From: Phaeobacter inhibens DSM 16374
GTDB lineage: Bacteria; Pseudomonadota; Alphaproteobacteria; Rhodobacterales; Rhodobacteraceae
DNA: 64,000 bases
NCBI RefSeq assembly: GCF_000473105.1
Contig: NZ_KI421498.1
Location: forward strand, 2,108,001-2,172,000
Reading direction: 5' to 3'
A program made the translations under genes and the position numbers. Positions 44,440 to 53,348 of this stretch are shown here, one piece after another (the first letter of the stretch is position 1; every line of letters starts with the position of its first letter). The notes under the pieces are model-generated. The model was not told where the DNA came from. It ran no database searches and saw only the letters and a program-made list of their open reading frames with translations.

Positions 44440-45549
44440 TCATTCCGCAGCCTCCTGCGCGGCAAGTGTTTCTGCCAGCTCGGCCGCCTCGCGGCGCAAT
44501 TTGCGGACCAGTTCCAGTTCGGATTGGAAATCCACGTAATGCGGTAGTTTGATGTGCTCGAGGAAACCGGTGGCCTGAATATTGTCGGCGTGGCTTAGGA
44601 CAAATTCCTCGTCCTGCGCCGGGGCGCCAAGGTTGTCTTCGCCGAGTTCTTCCCAGCGCAGGGCGCGATCGACCAGCGCCATGGCGATAGATTTGCGTTC
44701 TGACTGACCAAACACCAGTCCATAGCCACGGGTGAACTGCGGTGGCACGGTTTTCGACCCCTTGAACTGGTTCACGGTCTCGCATTCGGTCAGCTCCACC
44801 TCGCCAATCTCAATGGCAAAGCCGAGTTCAGGGATCTCCATTTCGACCGGTACGGTGCCGATGCGCAACTCACCCACAAAGGCGTGGTTGCGCGCATAGC
44901 CACGTTGGGTCGAATAGGCCATACCAAGGATAAAGCCTTCATCTCCTCGGGTCAGCGACTGCAGACGCACCGCCCGGCCCGCCGGAAATGACATCGGCTC
45001 GCGCGTCAGATCACCCGGCGTTTCATCTGTTTGAACCTCCTGCTCGATGATATTTTCCCCATCGAGAAACGACAGAATATGCGGGGTGTCTTCATCCCTA
45101 GGCTCGGCTGTCTGCGCCTGCGGCTGATCTTCTGCATCGGCCTCAGCAGCCAGTTTGAAATCCAAAAGCCGATGAGTGTAATCGAACGTCGGTCCCAGCA
45201 CCTGCCCACCCGGCGCGTCCTTGAATGTTGCAGAGATCCGGCGATCGCAGGCCATGCGGCTGCTTTCAACCGGCAGCGTCGCGCCAAACCGCGGCAAGGT
45301 GGTGCGATAAGCACGGATCAGAAAAATCGCTTCGATCAGATCTCCGCGCGCCTGCTTGATTGCGAGCGCCGCCAGATCAGGATCATAGAGCGAACCCTCA
45401 GCCATTACCCGGTTGACGGCAAGACTAAGCTGTTCGCGGATCTGGGCGAGGCTCAACTCCGCTACGGAGGTATCTCCACGGCGTTCCTCTGCGAGCCAGG
45501 CATGGGCGTTATCAATCGCCCGCTCGCCCCCTTTTACGGCAACATACAT
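44440..45549 (-). CDS. phnI: C-P lyase subunit PhnI
   Basis: 369-residue PhnI, the core subunit that, with PhnG, PhnH and PhnL, displaces adenine from ATP to form ribose 1-phosphonate triphosphate. The N-terminal MYVAVKGGERAIDNAHAWLA is the family hallmark, and the segments TRGYGLVFGQSERKSIAMA and FLEHIKLPHYVDFQSEL near the C-terminus are strongly conserved. Three bases separate it from phnH. Confidence 0.95.
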   Translation of the reverse strand: MYVAVKGGERAIDNAHAWLAEERRGDTSVAELSLAQIREQLSLAVNRVMAEGSLYDPDLAALAIKQARGDLIEAIFLIRAYRTTLPRFGATLPVESSRMACDRRISATFKDAPGGQVLGPTFDYTHRLLDFKLAAEADAEDQPQAQTAEPRDEDTPHILSFLDGENIIEQEVQTDETPGDLTREPMSFPAGRAVRLQSLTRGDEGFILGMAYSTQRGYARNHAFVGELRIGTVPVEMEIPELGFAIEIGEVELTECETVNQFKGSKTVPPQFTRGYGLVFGQSERKSIAMALVDRALRWEELGEDNLGAPAQDEEFVLSHADNIQATGFLEHIKLPHYVDFQSELELVRKLRREAAELAETLAAQEAAE

Positions 45550-45552
45550 GTC

Positions 45553-46149
45553 TTAGCCTTCCTTGTTGGACAGCGGCGTGATCCGGCTGGATCGGGGCAG
45601 CGCAGAAATCTGGCTACCGGCGGTAAAATAGGTGTCAAAGCCAAGCGGGAAGAGCATAGAATTGGCCTGAAACGGACCGATATCCGGCAGCGAAATCTCG
45701 CTGCAGGTCTTGATGCCTGGACCACGCAGCTCGGCGTTTGTTGTATCAAGGGACGGCAACTCCACAATCAGGGTTGCCGAGCGATCCGGGTATTCCGATG
45801 TCCCGATGCGATAACGATCCAGCGGCGCAAGCGCTGACCAGCCACCGATGGCGAATTCAGCCTGCTCTGGCAGGACGAAAGGCGCGCCGGTGTGGAAGGT
45901 AATCCATTCCCGCACAGCCGGGCGATCCACATCAGGCGCAAGAAATACGCCCGTATCGGGATCACAAAGCGTCAACACCAGACATCCCGCCGCAACCGAG
46001 AGCCCTTCTGGCGGGGTGGCGCCATTGATGTCTTTGATCTCACCGGGCCGCGCCATGGCCGACATCGCAGCGCGAAACGCTTTCGCCGACTGAATGGGCG
46101 GAGCGGTAAAACCTCCGGAAAAATGAGAAGCCTGGGCTTGTGATGACAT
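45553..46149 (-). CDS. phnH: C-P lyase subunit PhnH
   Basis: 198-residue PhnH, a structural subunit of the PhnGHIJ complex with a PLP-transferase-like fold. Recognised by GGFTAPPIQSAKAFRAAMSA near the start and LPDIGPFQANSMLFPLGFD late in the protein, and by its place between phnG and phnI. Start and stop overlap by one base with phnG. Confidence 0.92.
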   Translation of the reverse strand: MSSQAQASHFSGGFTAPPIQSAKAFRAAMSAMARPGEIKDINGATPPEGLSVAAGCLVLTLCDPDTGVFLAPDVDRPAVREWITFHTGAPFVLPEQAEFAIGGWSALAPLDRYRIGTSEYPDRSATLIVELPSLDTTNAELRGPGIKTCSEISLPDIGPFQANSMLFPLGFDTYFTAGSQISALPRSSRITPLSNKEG

Positions 46150-46625
46150 CAGTCTTCCCCTCGCACCATGGTGAAAAATTCAACTTTTGTTGCCGCGGCC
46201 TTTGCAGCTCGACTCATCTTGCGTGTGTGCTTTGCCGCCTGTAGGGGCGACAGAACCCGGCGATGAACCTCCTCTGCTGCGTCTGTCTGCATCAGCGCAT
46301 CGACTTTGGCCGCAGTCTCTGCCTGAAGCTTGCTACGCCCCTGCACATATCCATGCCCGACAGTGCCATCCGCCAGTGTCAGAGCGCAGCGGGTGACCGT
46401 CATTTCACCAAGATTGAAAGGCGCCCCACTGGCCCCCATCCGTCCCTGCACCATGACGCCACCAACCTCCGGCGGGCGAAGCCATGTGTGATCGGGATTG
46501 CACCCATAGTTCTGCCACAGATCTTGCAGCGCCTTTGCATCTGCAGTGGCAAGCAGGCCCATCCATGCCTTGCGGTTGGCGTGATCGCCATTCTCGCCCG
46601 CTGTCATGCTCTTTTCACTGTTCAT
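46149..46625 (-). CDS. phnG: C-P lyase subunit PhnG
   Basis: 158-residue PhnG, forming the PhnGI nucleosidase part of C-P lyase. Conserved segments are RKAWMGLLATADAKALQDLW near residue 18, LRPPEVGGVMVQGRMGASG and FNLGEMTVTRCALTLADG. First gene of the minus-strand C-P lyase unit. A TTGTCTAA element abuts the start codon and the main repeat cluster lies just upstream, so PhnF probably represses this gene. Confidence 0.93.
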   Translation of the reverse strand: MNSEKSMTAGENGDHANRKAWMGLLATADAKALQDLWQNYGCNPDHTWLRPPEVGGVMVQGRMGASGAPFNLGEMTVTRCALTLADGTVGHGYVQGRSKLQAETAAKVDALMQTDAAEEVHRRVLSPLQAAKHTRKMSRAAKAAATKVEFFTMVRGED

Positions 46626-46626
46626 C

Positions 46627-46678
46627 TTGTCTAAGCCTCTTGGCCTGTTTGTCTACACAATCTATACAACTAGACAAA
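46627..46678. promoter_or_regulatory. candidate PhnF operator between phnG and phnF
   Basis: An inverted repeat TTTGTCTA / TAGACAAA (46648-46655 and 46671-46678). Read on the minus strand the same block contains three tandem TTGTNTAG units (TTGTCTAG, TTGTATAG, TTGTGTAG). A further plus-strand TTGTCTAA (46627-46634) lies next to the phnG start codon. Placement in the 108-base divergent gap of a GntR-family regulator gene makes it the likely PhnF binding site. Confidence 0.68.
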
Positions 46679-46733
46679 TGCTATCCGAGTCGCCCTAGGC
46701 GGCGCAACGACAACCTTGTGAAAGTTTCGTGAC

Positions 46734-47468
46734 ATGGCTCGCACCGCGGTCTGGAAATCCATCGCTATCAGTCTCACCGATGATATCGCGCAGGGTCGCT
46801 ATCAGACCGGAGACAAGCTGCCACCCGAAGTGCAGCTCTCAGGCCGGTTCGGCGTGAACCGGCATACTGTGCGGCGAGCCTTATCTGAGATGGCAGATCA
46901 AGGGCTGGTCCATGCCCGACGGGGTTCGGGGGTCTTTGTAGCGGCGCAGCCGACGGAGTATCCGATTGGCAAACGGGTGCGGTTTCACCAGAACGTTGTC
47001 CGTCTGGGGCGTATTCCCGCCAAAAGGATCCTGACGCTGGAAACCCGCGCTGCCGGCCCGCGCGAGGCAGAGGCGTTGTCTCTTGATCCCGGTGCGGCCG
47101 TCCATGTTTACGACGGGCTGTCACTGGCGGATGGCCAGCCTATCGCACTGTTTCAAAGCGTTTTTCCGGCAGACAACTTTCCAGATCTGCTTGCCGCGCT
47201 GAAAGAGACCCAGTCGGTAACAGAAGCGCTGAAACACTGCGGCGTTGCTGATTTCACCAGGGTCGAGACCCGTATCACTGCCAAGCTCGCAACTGCCACA
47301 CAGGCCTTGCATTTGAAGATTTCTGAAGGCAGCCCAATCTTGCGAACCACAGGTATCAACGCCGGTCCGAGCGGCGATCCGGTTGAGTTCGGACGCACCT
47401 GGTTTGCGGGAGACCGCGTCACCCTGACAGTCAGCGACCCAAACAGCGATAAAGCAGACGCCAGTTAA
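46734..47468 (+). CDS. phnF: phosphonate metabolism transcriptional regulator (GntR/HutC family)
   Basis: 244-residue GntR-type repressor. N-terminal winged HTH (about 10-70): TGDKLPPEVQLSGRFGVNRH and TVRRALSEMADQGLVHARRG. C-terminal UTRA/chorismate-lyase-like effector domain (about 95-240). It is divergent from phnG, as usual in alphaproteobacterial phn loci, and presumably represses phnGHIJKLN until an inducer or intermediate binds. Confidence 0.92.
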   Translation: MARTAVWKSIAISLTDDIAQGRYQTGDKLPPEVQLSGRFGVNRHTVRRALSEMADQGLVHARRGSGVFVAAQPTEYPIGKRVRFHQNVVRLGRIPAKRILTLETRAAGPREAEALSLDPGAAVHVYDGLSLADGQPIALFQSVFPADNFPDLLAALKETQSVTEALKHCGVADFTRVETRITAKLATATQALHLKISEGSPILRTTGINAGPSGDPVEFGRTWFAGDRVTLTVSDPNSDKADAS

Positions 47469-47511
47469 TCGGCGACAACACTCACGGACCTAGGATCAGC
47501 CCTGCCGGACG

Positions 47512-48126
47512 CTACGCATATTTCTCCAGAAACGCCTCAGCGCTCAGCACGCGAAAGTCGGGAACCGCAGCCTTCAGTCGGGTGTCCTCCCAATCCCACC
47601 ACGCCAAAGCCATCATTCGTTCAGCAACGGTCTCAGTGTATCTGCGGCGGATCAGCTGGGCCGTATTGCCCCCAACAATCGTATAGGGTGCGACATCCTT
47701 GGTCACCACTGCGCCCGACGCCACCACCGCACCATGGCCGACGGTCACCTCGGGCTTGATCAGCGCACCGTGGCCGATCCAGGTATCGTGCCCGATATGA
47801 GCCAGACGACTGGCCCGATGATCAAACCAGGCCGCGTCATCCTCCACATCGTCCCAATAGCTGGACGACCGATAGAGGAAATGGTGCAGAGAAGCCCTTT
47901 GCAGGGGATGGTCGGTGGCTCCAATCCGGGTAGCACTGGCAATATTGGAGAACTTCCCAATTTCCGCATTGGCGATATCGCAGTTACGATCACAATAGCT
48001 GTAGTCGCCAAACCGGCTGTTCAGCACGCGACTGTCTGCGCCGATTTCAACGAAGGCGCCGAACTGGCTATTGGTGATGGCACAGTTGGGGTGCAAATGC
48101 GGGTGATCGGCAGAGAGGCGGGGCAT
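47512..48126 (-). CDS. hexapeptide-repeat acetyltransferase of phosphonate metabolism
   Basis: 204-residue left-handed beta-helix acyltransferase. Hexapeptide repeats run from about residue 15 to 170 (e.g. IGADSRVLNSRFGDYSYCD, then IGHDTWIGHGALIKPEVTVG), with the xenobiotic-acetyltransferase-like loop ATRIGATDHPLQRAS. This matches the phn-associated hexapeptide transferase family, perhaps N-acetylating aminoalkylphosphonates in place of PhnO. It is the last gene after the transporter (48 bases from phnE) and converges on phnF. Confidence 0.85.
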   Translation of the reverse strand: MPRLSADHPHLHPNCAITNSQFGAFVEIGADSRVLNSRFGDYSYCDRNCDIANAEIGKFSNIASATRIGATDHPLQRASLHHFLYRSSSYWDDVEDDAAWFDHRASRLAHIGHDTWIGHGALIKPEVTVGHGAVVASGAVVTKDVAPYTIVGGNTAQLIRRRYTETVAERMMALAWWDWEDTRLKAAVPDFRVLSAEAFLEKYA

Positions 48127-48174
48127 CTGATAGCTTTCAATGGGATAGAGCGGGCCAATGAAGACCCCAAATAG

Positions 48175-49545
48175 TCAGGGCAGCAACATCGCGGCCCCTT
48201 GACGGCGTGCCTTACGACCCGGTTCACCCTTGATCAGGCGGCGACGAAGCCAGCCGGAGAGCCAGTCCATCAGCATTACCATGAGGATGATCAATACGAT
48301 GTAGTAGGCGACTTCTTCCCAGTCTTTCTGGGTGATGATTGCCTGCGTCAGTAGCAGACCGATGCCACCTCCGGTGATGGCACCAATGATGGTCGCGCTG
48401 CGGGTGTTCGATTCAAGGAAGTAAAGCAGCTGACTTAGCAAGACCGGTGTGATTTGCGGGATCACTCCAAACCGGTAGCGCTGCGCTGGCTTGGCACCGG
48501 TTGAGGCGACGCCCTCAATCTGTTTCTGATCCACGTTTTCCAAAGCTTCGGAAAAGATCTTGCCGAAGGTTCCAGTGTCAGTCACCAGAATTGCCAGCGC
48601 ACCGGTCAGCGGACCAGGGCCGAAGGCCCGCGCCAGAACAACAGTCCAGATCAGCGAATCCACGCCACGCACGAAGTCGAACACGCGACGGGTGGCGAAG
48701 CGAACCGCGCGCAGCGGCATGAAATTCCGGGTGGCAGCAAAGGCCAGCGGAAGTGCAATCAAACCTGCCCCCATCGTTCCCAGAAATGCCATCAGCAGCG
48801 TTTCAAAAATCGCCCAGGCGACATCCTGATGACGCCACATCTTATTCGTCCAGAAATCATGGAAAATCGCGCCCGCTTCGCCGGTGGCGGCCCGCGTCAT
48901 CAGCTCACCGATGCCCATGCCGTGGTACGGGCTGTCCAGGGTGAAGAAAAACAGCTCCCAACCGGCAAAATAACGAAACACCTCCGCCCGGTTCCGGGTC
49001 ACCGTCAGGCGCCCGGCTTCCGTCGTGACCGCCAGCCGGTTCTTGGATGCATTGATCCAATCCGGCAAATCCCCCGCCGGGAATTCCGCCTGTACACCGG
49101 CGCTGCGGCTTGGCGTTGCGCGAATGGTACCATAGCCGGGTATGTCAAAGGCGATGTTCTCAGGACCAAACCGGATCTCATAGCCATCTTCGAGGTCAAT
49201 AATCGTAACCTGCGAAGATGTATCGGCGAGCGTCACCCACTCCGGAGACTGCCCGTCCGGATAGGCGCCCTTGCGCTCTCCCTCGATGGCCACGCTGACG
49301 GCACCGCTGCGGTTGTCACGCGTAACGTGGGTTTTGTAACTGTAGCTGTCTGCTACCAACGTGCGTGCATTCTTCGGGTTCATCCGCTCGGCCAGACCCG
49401 CCACATCAAAGGCGACGAACACATAGGCAAGATAGGCAAGCACCAAGAGCGGCAACGCCAGACTCAAGGCGCGCTTGCGCATGAACAGGCGCTCCATATC
49501 CAATTTGCGCAGTGTCGGAGGGACGGTCGTGTCAAAAGTCGTCAT
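48175..49545 (-). CDS. phnE: phosphonate ABC transporter permease PhnE, long form
   Basis: 456 residues against about 260-300 for a standard PhnE. After the first transmembrane helix (ALSLALPLLVLAYLAYVFVA, about 27-46) comes a roughly 170-residue hydrophilic, probably periplasmic segment, then the permease domain from about 225 with the EAA-like loop FSEALENVDQKQIEGVASTG. Overlaps the other phnE by 4 bases. The pair likely forms a heterodimeric phosphonate channel with PhnC. Confidence 0.88.
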   Translation of the reverse strand: MTTFDTTVPPTLRKLDMERLFMRKRALSLALPLLVLAYLAYVFVAFDVAGLAERMNPKNARTLVADSYSYKTHVTRDNRSGAVSVAIEGERKGAYPDGQSPEWVTLADTSSQVTIIDLEDGYEIRFGPENIAFDIPGYGTIRATPSRSAGVQAEFPAGDLPDWINASKNRLAVTTEAGRLTVTRNRAEVFRYFAGWELFFFTLDSPYHGMGIGELMTRAATGEAGAIFHDFWTNKMWRHQDVAWAIFETLLMAFLGTMGAGLIALPLAFAATRNFMPLRAVRFATRRVFDFVRGVDSLIWTVVLARAFGPGPLTGALAILVTDTGTFGKIFSEALENVDQKQIEGVASTGAKPAQRYRFGVIPQITPVLLSQLLYFLESNTRSATIIGAITGGGIGLLLTQAIITQKDWEEVAYYIVLIILMVMLMDWLSGWLRRRLIKGEPGRKARRQGAAMLLP

Positions 49546-50411
49546 TGTTTGGCTCCGTGGGTCAACCGGTCACGCAGCAGGCCCGACAGTTGATCCACCA
49601 GGACGATGGTGAAAAACAGCAGAAGAAAGATTGCAGCAGCTTCGTCATAGCGCCCCTGCCCCCAGGACATGGCGTTGCGCAACTCATATCCGATGCCGCC
49701 CGCCCCGACGAAACCAAGGATAGCCGAGGCCCGAATATTGATTTCAAACCGCAAGAGCGCGTAGCTGACATAGTTTGGACCAACCTGAGGAAAGACACCC
49801 AACACCATGCGCTGCGCCCAGCCAGCGCCGACGGAGGCCAGCCCTTCGACTGGTTTCAGGGATGCATTTTCATTCACTTCCGAGAACAGTTTGCCCAGCG
49901 CCCCCGCCGTATGGATTGCAATCGCAATCATCGCAGGCACAGGGCCGCCACCCAGAAGAAAGATCAGAACCAGTGCGATCACGATTTCCGGGATCGCGCG
50001 GAAGATATCCAGCAACCGGCGAAAGACCGGGATCAAGGACGGCCAGCGGGCCAGACCCCGCGTCGCCAACAGCGACAGAAGAGTGCCGAAAATGGCGCCA
50101 ATCAGCGTGGCCGCAGCGGCAATATTCAGCGTCTCAATCAACGCGGGGAAGAACTGCACCACATGCGCAGGCAGCAGGGAAACCTTCTCGACCGCTTCTG
50201 ACAGCACCTCGGAAGGATAATCGAAAACATGGGTAATGCCATTCCAGAATGAGCCGGCATTGCGATCATCTGCGATCCGAAAACCGGCTGCCATCATGGC
50301 GACAAATACCGCCAGAATGACCCCTCCATACAAGCGTTTTCGCTGGATTAGTGCCTGATACTCGGCCTGGATATCAGCCACTGGCCGGGCCGAGACTGTT
50401 GCATGTGTCAT
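49542..50411 (-). CDS. phnE: phosphonate ABC transporter permease PhnE
   Basis: 289-residue inner-membrane permease with about six helices; the ATPase-contact loop is FSEVNENASLKPVEGLASVG (about 185-205). The start at 50411 gives an N-terminus THATVSARPVADIQAEY like other PhnE proteins, with AGGA upstream; an in-frame start 144 bases further up is unlikely. It follows phnD by 159 bases, a gap holding a stable hairpin. Confidence 0.9.
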   Translation of the reverse strand: MTHATVSARPVADIQAEYQALIQRKRLYGGVILAVFVAMMAAGFRIADDRNAGSFWNGITHVFDYPSEVLSEAVEKVSLLPAHVVQFFPALIETLNIAAAATLIGAIFGTLLSLLATRGLARWPSLIPVFRRLLDIFRAIPEIVIALVLIFLLGGGPVPAMIAIAIHTAGALGKLFSEVNENASLKPVEGLASVGAGWAQRMVLGVFPQVGPNYVSYALLRFEINIRASAILGFVGAGGIGYELRNAMSWGQGRYDEAAAIFLLLFFTIVLVDQLSGLLRDRLTHGAKQ

Positions 50412-50523
50412 GACTGGGATCCTGTGTGGCAGCAATTGCGTCAGCATCCTACGGGACGGTGATGCTCTCGAACGAGCATCTCTGCTGACCTGTTCAGGCT
50501 GTTGGCAATTGGCCGTCAAAATG

Positions 50524-50553
50524 GCGGGGGCAATGCTGATGCTCCGCCCCCGC
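50524..50553 (-). terminator. GC-rich hairpin between phnD and phnE
   Basis: On the minus strand a perfect 8-bp stem GCGGGGGC / GCCCCCGC with a 14-base loop lies 18 bases after the phnD stop, followed by CATTTTGA. The T-run is short, so I read it as an attenuating or mRNA-stabilising element that would raise the binding-protein level relative to the permeases, rather than a full terminator. Confidence 0.55.
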
Positions 50554-50570
50554 ACGCTTTGGTGCTGAAA

Positions 50571-51479
50571 TTAGTTGGACTTCAATTTCCGCGCTTCGAT
50601 GATCACCTCATAGGCGTCATGGGTGATCGGCATGAAACCTTTAGCCTCACCTGCTGCCACCCCGTAGAAACACTCCGCATCCATTGATTTCAGGGACGCC
50701 ATCAGGCCGGTCATCTTCAGTTTCACGTCCTCAGGCAACTCTGTACGCAGGACAACAGGGCCTTCGGGGATAGGCTTGGACTGCCAGATCTGGACAAGGT
50801 CATTCATATCGACAAGGCCTGCATCGACAGCCCGACGCAGCGCGCCTGAGTTAAAGCCATCTTCCCATTCGCCCAGGCCATCGGCCCAGCTGACCCCGGC
50901 ATCGACATCGCCATTGGCAACCGCAACGATGGTCTGTTCATGGCCACCGGTGAATTTCACTTCACCAAAATAGTCGCCTGACGTCATAGTGGCGCCGGTT
51001 GCTTCGGGGATCTCGATCGAGGGGATCAGGAACCCGGAGGTGGAGTTCGGATCACCAAAGCCAAAGGCCTTGCCCTGCATATCGTCCAGCGACGTGATGC
51101 CGCTGTCCTTGCGGGCAAAACCAACGGAGTAGTAGCCATAGCCACCGTCGTTGTTTACTTTCACAAGGATAGGCTCAACGGCAGCCGGATCGCTCAGGTA
51201 GGTCTTCGCGTAACCCGATGCGCCCAGCCATGCCATATCGATGGTGCCGCCCAACAGGCCCTGAATGACACCGTTGTAATCTGCCGGGGCAAAGAGCTTG
51301 GTTTCGACACCGAGCAGATCTTCGGTTTTCTGGCGCAGACACTCGTTGTTGTTCAAACGATCCTGAGCGTTCTCGCCACCAAGAATACCGATGCGGAATT
51401 CCTGAATCTCCGCGGTGTCAGCCAGAACCGGTGCGGTCAGGGCTGTGGTCGCCAGAATGGCAATAAACAGGTTTTTCAT
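50571..51479 (-). CDS. phnD: phosphonate ABC transporter substrate-binding protein
   Basis: 302-residue periplasmic phosphonate-binding protein. Signal peptide KNLFIAILATTALTAPVLA, cleaved before DTAEI. Family segments: FRIGILGGENAQDRL, GTIDMAWLGASGYAKTY, and the ligand-contacting GFGDPNSTSGFLIPS (about 145-160), where Ser/Thr side chains bind the phosphonate oxygens. The ATG at 51479 has AGAGAG upstream. It is 57 bases from phnC. Confidence 0.94.
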   Translation of the reverse strand: MKNLFIAILATTALTAPVLADTAEIQEFRIGILGGENAQDRLNNNECLRQKTEDLLGVETKLFAPADYNGVIQGLLGGTIDMAWLGASGYAKTYLSDPAAVEPILVKVNNDGGYGYYSVGFARKDSGITSLDDMQGKAFGFGDPNSTSGFLIPSIEIPEATGATMTSGDYFGEVKFTGGHEQTIVAVANGDVDAGVSWADGLGEWEDGFNSGALRRAVDAGLVDMNDLVQIWQSKPIPEGPVVLRTELPEDVKLKMTGLMASLKSMDAECFYGVAAGEAKGFMPITHDAYEVIIEARKLKSN

Positions 51480-51536
51480 AGTCAATCTCTCTGGTTGGTC
51501 AGCCCGGCACACAAACGGCCGGGTTTGGAAAAGCGA

Positions 51537-52355
51537 TCAAACAGCCACAGCTGGCTGACGGCGCGGTTTGGTACGGTTCAGGGTCTCAATCTCGGTGGAG
51601 GTGGCGGCTTCGGAGAAATCATCGCCGGCGCCATAGATTTCGCGCGCAACGCCTGTGGTCAGCTGCTCTGGCAGACCATCAAAGACGATACGCCCGTCGC
51701 GCATGCCAACAACGCGATCACAGTAGCGGCGCGCCGTGTCCAACGTGTGCAGATTGGCGATAACGGTACGGCCATCCTCTTCATGGATACGGCGCAGGGC
51801 CTCCATCACGGTCTGTGCGTTCATCGGATCCAGTGAGGCAATCGGTTCATCGGCGAGAATGATCGCCGGATCCTGCATCAGGGCGCGGGCAATAGCGACG
51901 CGTTGCTGCTGACCACCGGAGAGTGCCTCTGCCCGTTTCGCGGCATGTTCCGCGATGCCCAGCCGATCAAGAATGTCGATCGCGCGGTGAATGTCATCCA
52001 TCGGGTAGAGATTGAACAGCGTCGCCAAAGTTGAGCGTCGGTTGAGTGTACCGTGCAGCACATTGGATACGACATCCATGCGCGGCACCAGATTGAACTG
52101 CTGGAAGATCATCGCGCAATCCGATTGCCAGGCGCGCTTCTCCTTACCGCGCAGCTGGGTCACGTCTCGCCCTTCGAAAAGGATCCGCCCATCGCTGGCG
52201 TCACCAAGCCGGTTAATCATGCGCAACAGCGTGGATTTACCCGCCCCCGACCGGCCGATGATGCCGATCATGCAAGGCTTATCGATATCCAGCGTGGCGG
52301 TATCCACCGCGATTTTATCACCGAATCTCTTGGTCAGTTTGTCAATTCGCAGCAC
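51537..52355 (-). CDS. phnC: phosphonate ABC transporter ATP-binding protein
   Basis: 272-residue ATPase of the importer. Walker [13 protein letters not shown] (about 32-43), Q-loop [13 protein letters not shown], signature [16 protein letters not shown] and Walker [14 protein letters not shown] are intact. I place the start at the GTG 52355 because CGGGAG lies 6 bases upstream and the protein then begins with [13 protein letters not shown]; an ATG at 52415 adds 20 unlike residues. First gene of phnCDEE; a promoter should lie in the 176-base gap to rpe. Confidence 0.9.
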   Translation of the reverse strand: MLRIDKLTKRFGDKIAVDTATLDIDKPCMIGIIGRSGAGKSTLLRMINRLGDASDGRILFEGRDVTQLRGKEKRAWQSDCAMIFQQFNLVPRMDVVSNVLHGTLNRRSTLATLFNLYPMDDIHRAIDILDRLGIAEHAAKRAEALSGGQQQRVAIARALMQDPAIILADEPIASLDPMNAQTVMEALRRIHEEDGRTVIANLHTLDTARRYCDRVVGMRDGRIVFDGLPEQLTTGVAREIYGAGDDFSEAATSTEIETLNRTKPRRQPAVAV

Positions 52356-52531
52356 CTGAGGCTCCCGTCTCTGTCTGGGACTGCCTAAGGGGAGAGAGCA
52401 AAACTTGTGTGTCATCGCGGTGAAGCTTTTGTAACGCTACCCTTCGTGGTCACCGGTGCCCCCTAGGCGCGCAGCCTCCAAGCCGCTATATGGCGGCAAA
52501 ACGCTATCCATGAACCCAAGGAACCGCTGCC

Positions 52532-53221
52532 ATGTCTTTCGACCGCTCCATCAAGATTGCACCGTCTATCCTGTCCGCCGATTTTGCCAACTTTGGCCAA
52601 GAGATTCAGGCCATCGAATCTCAAGGAGCCGATTGGGTCCATATCGACGTGATGGACGGGCATTTTGTGCCCAACCTCACCTTCGGTCCGATGGCGGTGA
52701 AGGCATTTCGCCCCCATGTAAAAACCGTGATGGACGTCCACCTGATGATCGCACCAGTCGATCCATATATCGACGCCTATGCCGATGCAGGCGCCGATGT
52801 TCTGACCGCCCATATTGAGGCAGGCCCACACATCCACCGCACCCTGCAGGCGATCCGTGCTGCCGGCATGAAAGCCGGCGTCGCGCTTAACCCAGGCACC
52901 CCAGCAGAAGCGGTGGCGCATCTGCTCGACCTGACCGACCTGATCTGCGTGATGACCGTCAATCCCGGTTTTGGCGGTCAAAAATTCATTGATATGACCA
53001 GCAAGATCCGCAGCCTGCGCTCAATGATCGGTGATCGTCCGGTCCATATCGAGATTGACGGCGGCGTTGATCCGAGCACAGCCCCACTGGTCGCCGAAGC
53101 CGGCGCCGATGTGCTGGTGGCCGGATCTGCGGTATTCAAGGGGGGCTCCGTCAATGACCCCGACGTCTATGGCGCCAACATTCGCAATATCCGAGATGCT
53201 GCCAACGGCGTCTGGGCCTGA
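52532..53221 (+). CDS. rpe: ribulose-phosphate 3-epimerase
   Basis: 229-residue TIM barrel interconverting ribulose 5-phosphate and xylulose 5-phosphate. Catalytic and metal residues are in APSILSADFANFG (Ser12), HIDVMDGHFVPN (His37, Asp39), MDVHLMI and IEIDGGVD; MTVNPGFGGQKF is the phosphate/flexible loop region. AAGGAA precedes the ATG. Divergent from phnC and possibly housekeeping, although it also drains the pentose phosphate formed by C-P lyase. Confidence 0.96.
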   Translation: MSFDRSIKIAPSILSADFANFGQEIQAIESQGADWVHIDVMDGHFVPNLTFGPMAVKAFRPHVKTVMDVHLMIAPVDPYIDAYADAGADVLTAHIEAGPHIHRTLQAIRAAGMKAGVALNPGTPAEAVAHLLDLTDLICVMTVNPGFGGQKFIDMTSKIRSLRSMIGDRPVHIEIDGGVDPSTAPLVAEAGADVLVAGSAVFKGGSVNDPDVYGANIRNIRDAANGVWA

Positions 53222-53320
53222 AACTATCGCTGACAAGCACTGCGGGCCTAGGTAGCTCTGATCCGCACCCTCCCACCCGCTGTGAGACCTTTAAAAAAGG
53301 CATCCCTACTGTTGGGGTAA

Positions 53321-53341
53321 GCGCCGCGCGATGCGCGGCGC
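53321..53341. terminator. GC-rich hairpin between rpe and the acyl-CoA ligase gene
   Basis: Perfect 9-bp inverted repeat GCGCCGCGC / GCGCGGCGC with a 3-base loop, eight bases beyond the stop codon of the minus-strand ligase gene. No T-tract follows on either strand, so termination is plausible by position only. Confidence 0.4.
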
Positions 53342-53348
53342 GGGCGCA

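Noticed and set aside
52356-52531. Possible Pho box upstream of phnC
   Set aside because: TGTCAT with a loosely similar TGTAAC downstream is present, but spacing and half-sites depart from the PhoB consensus, so I do not call it.
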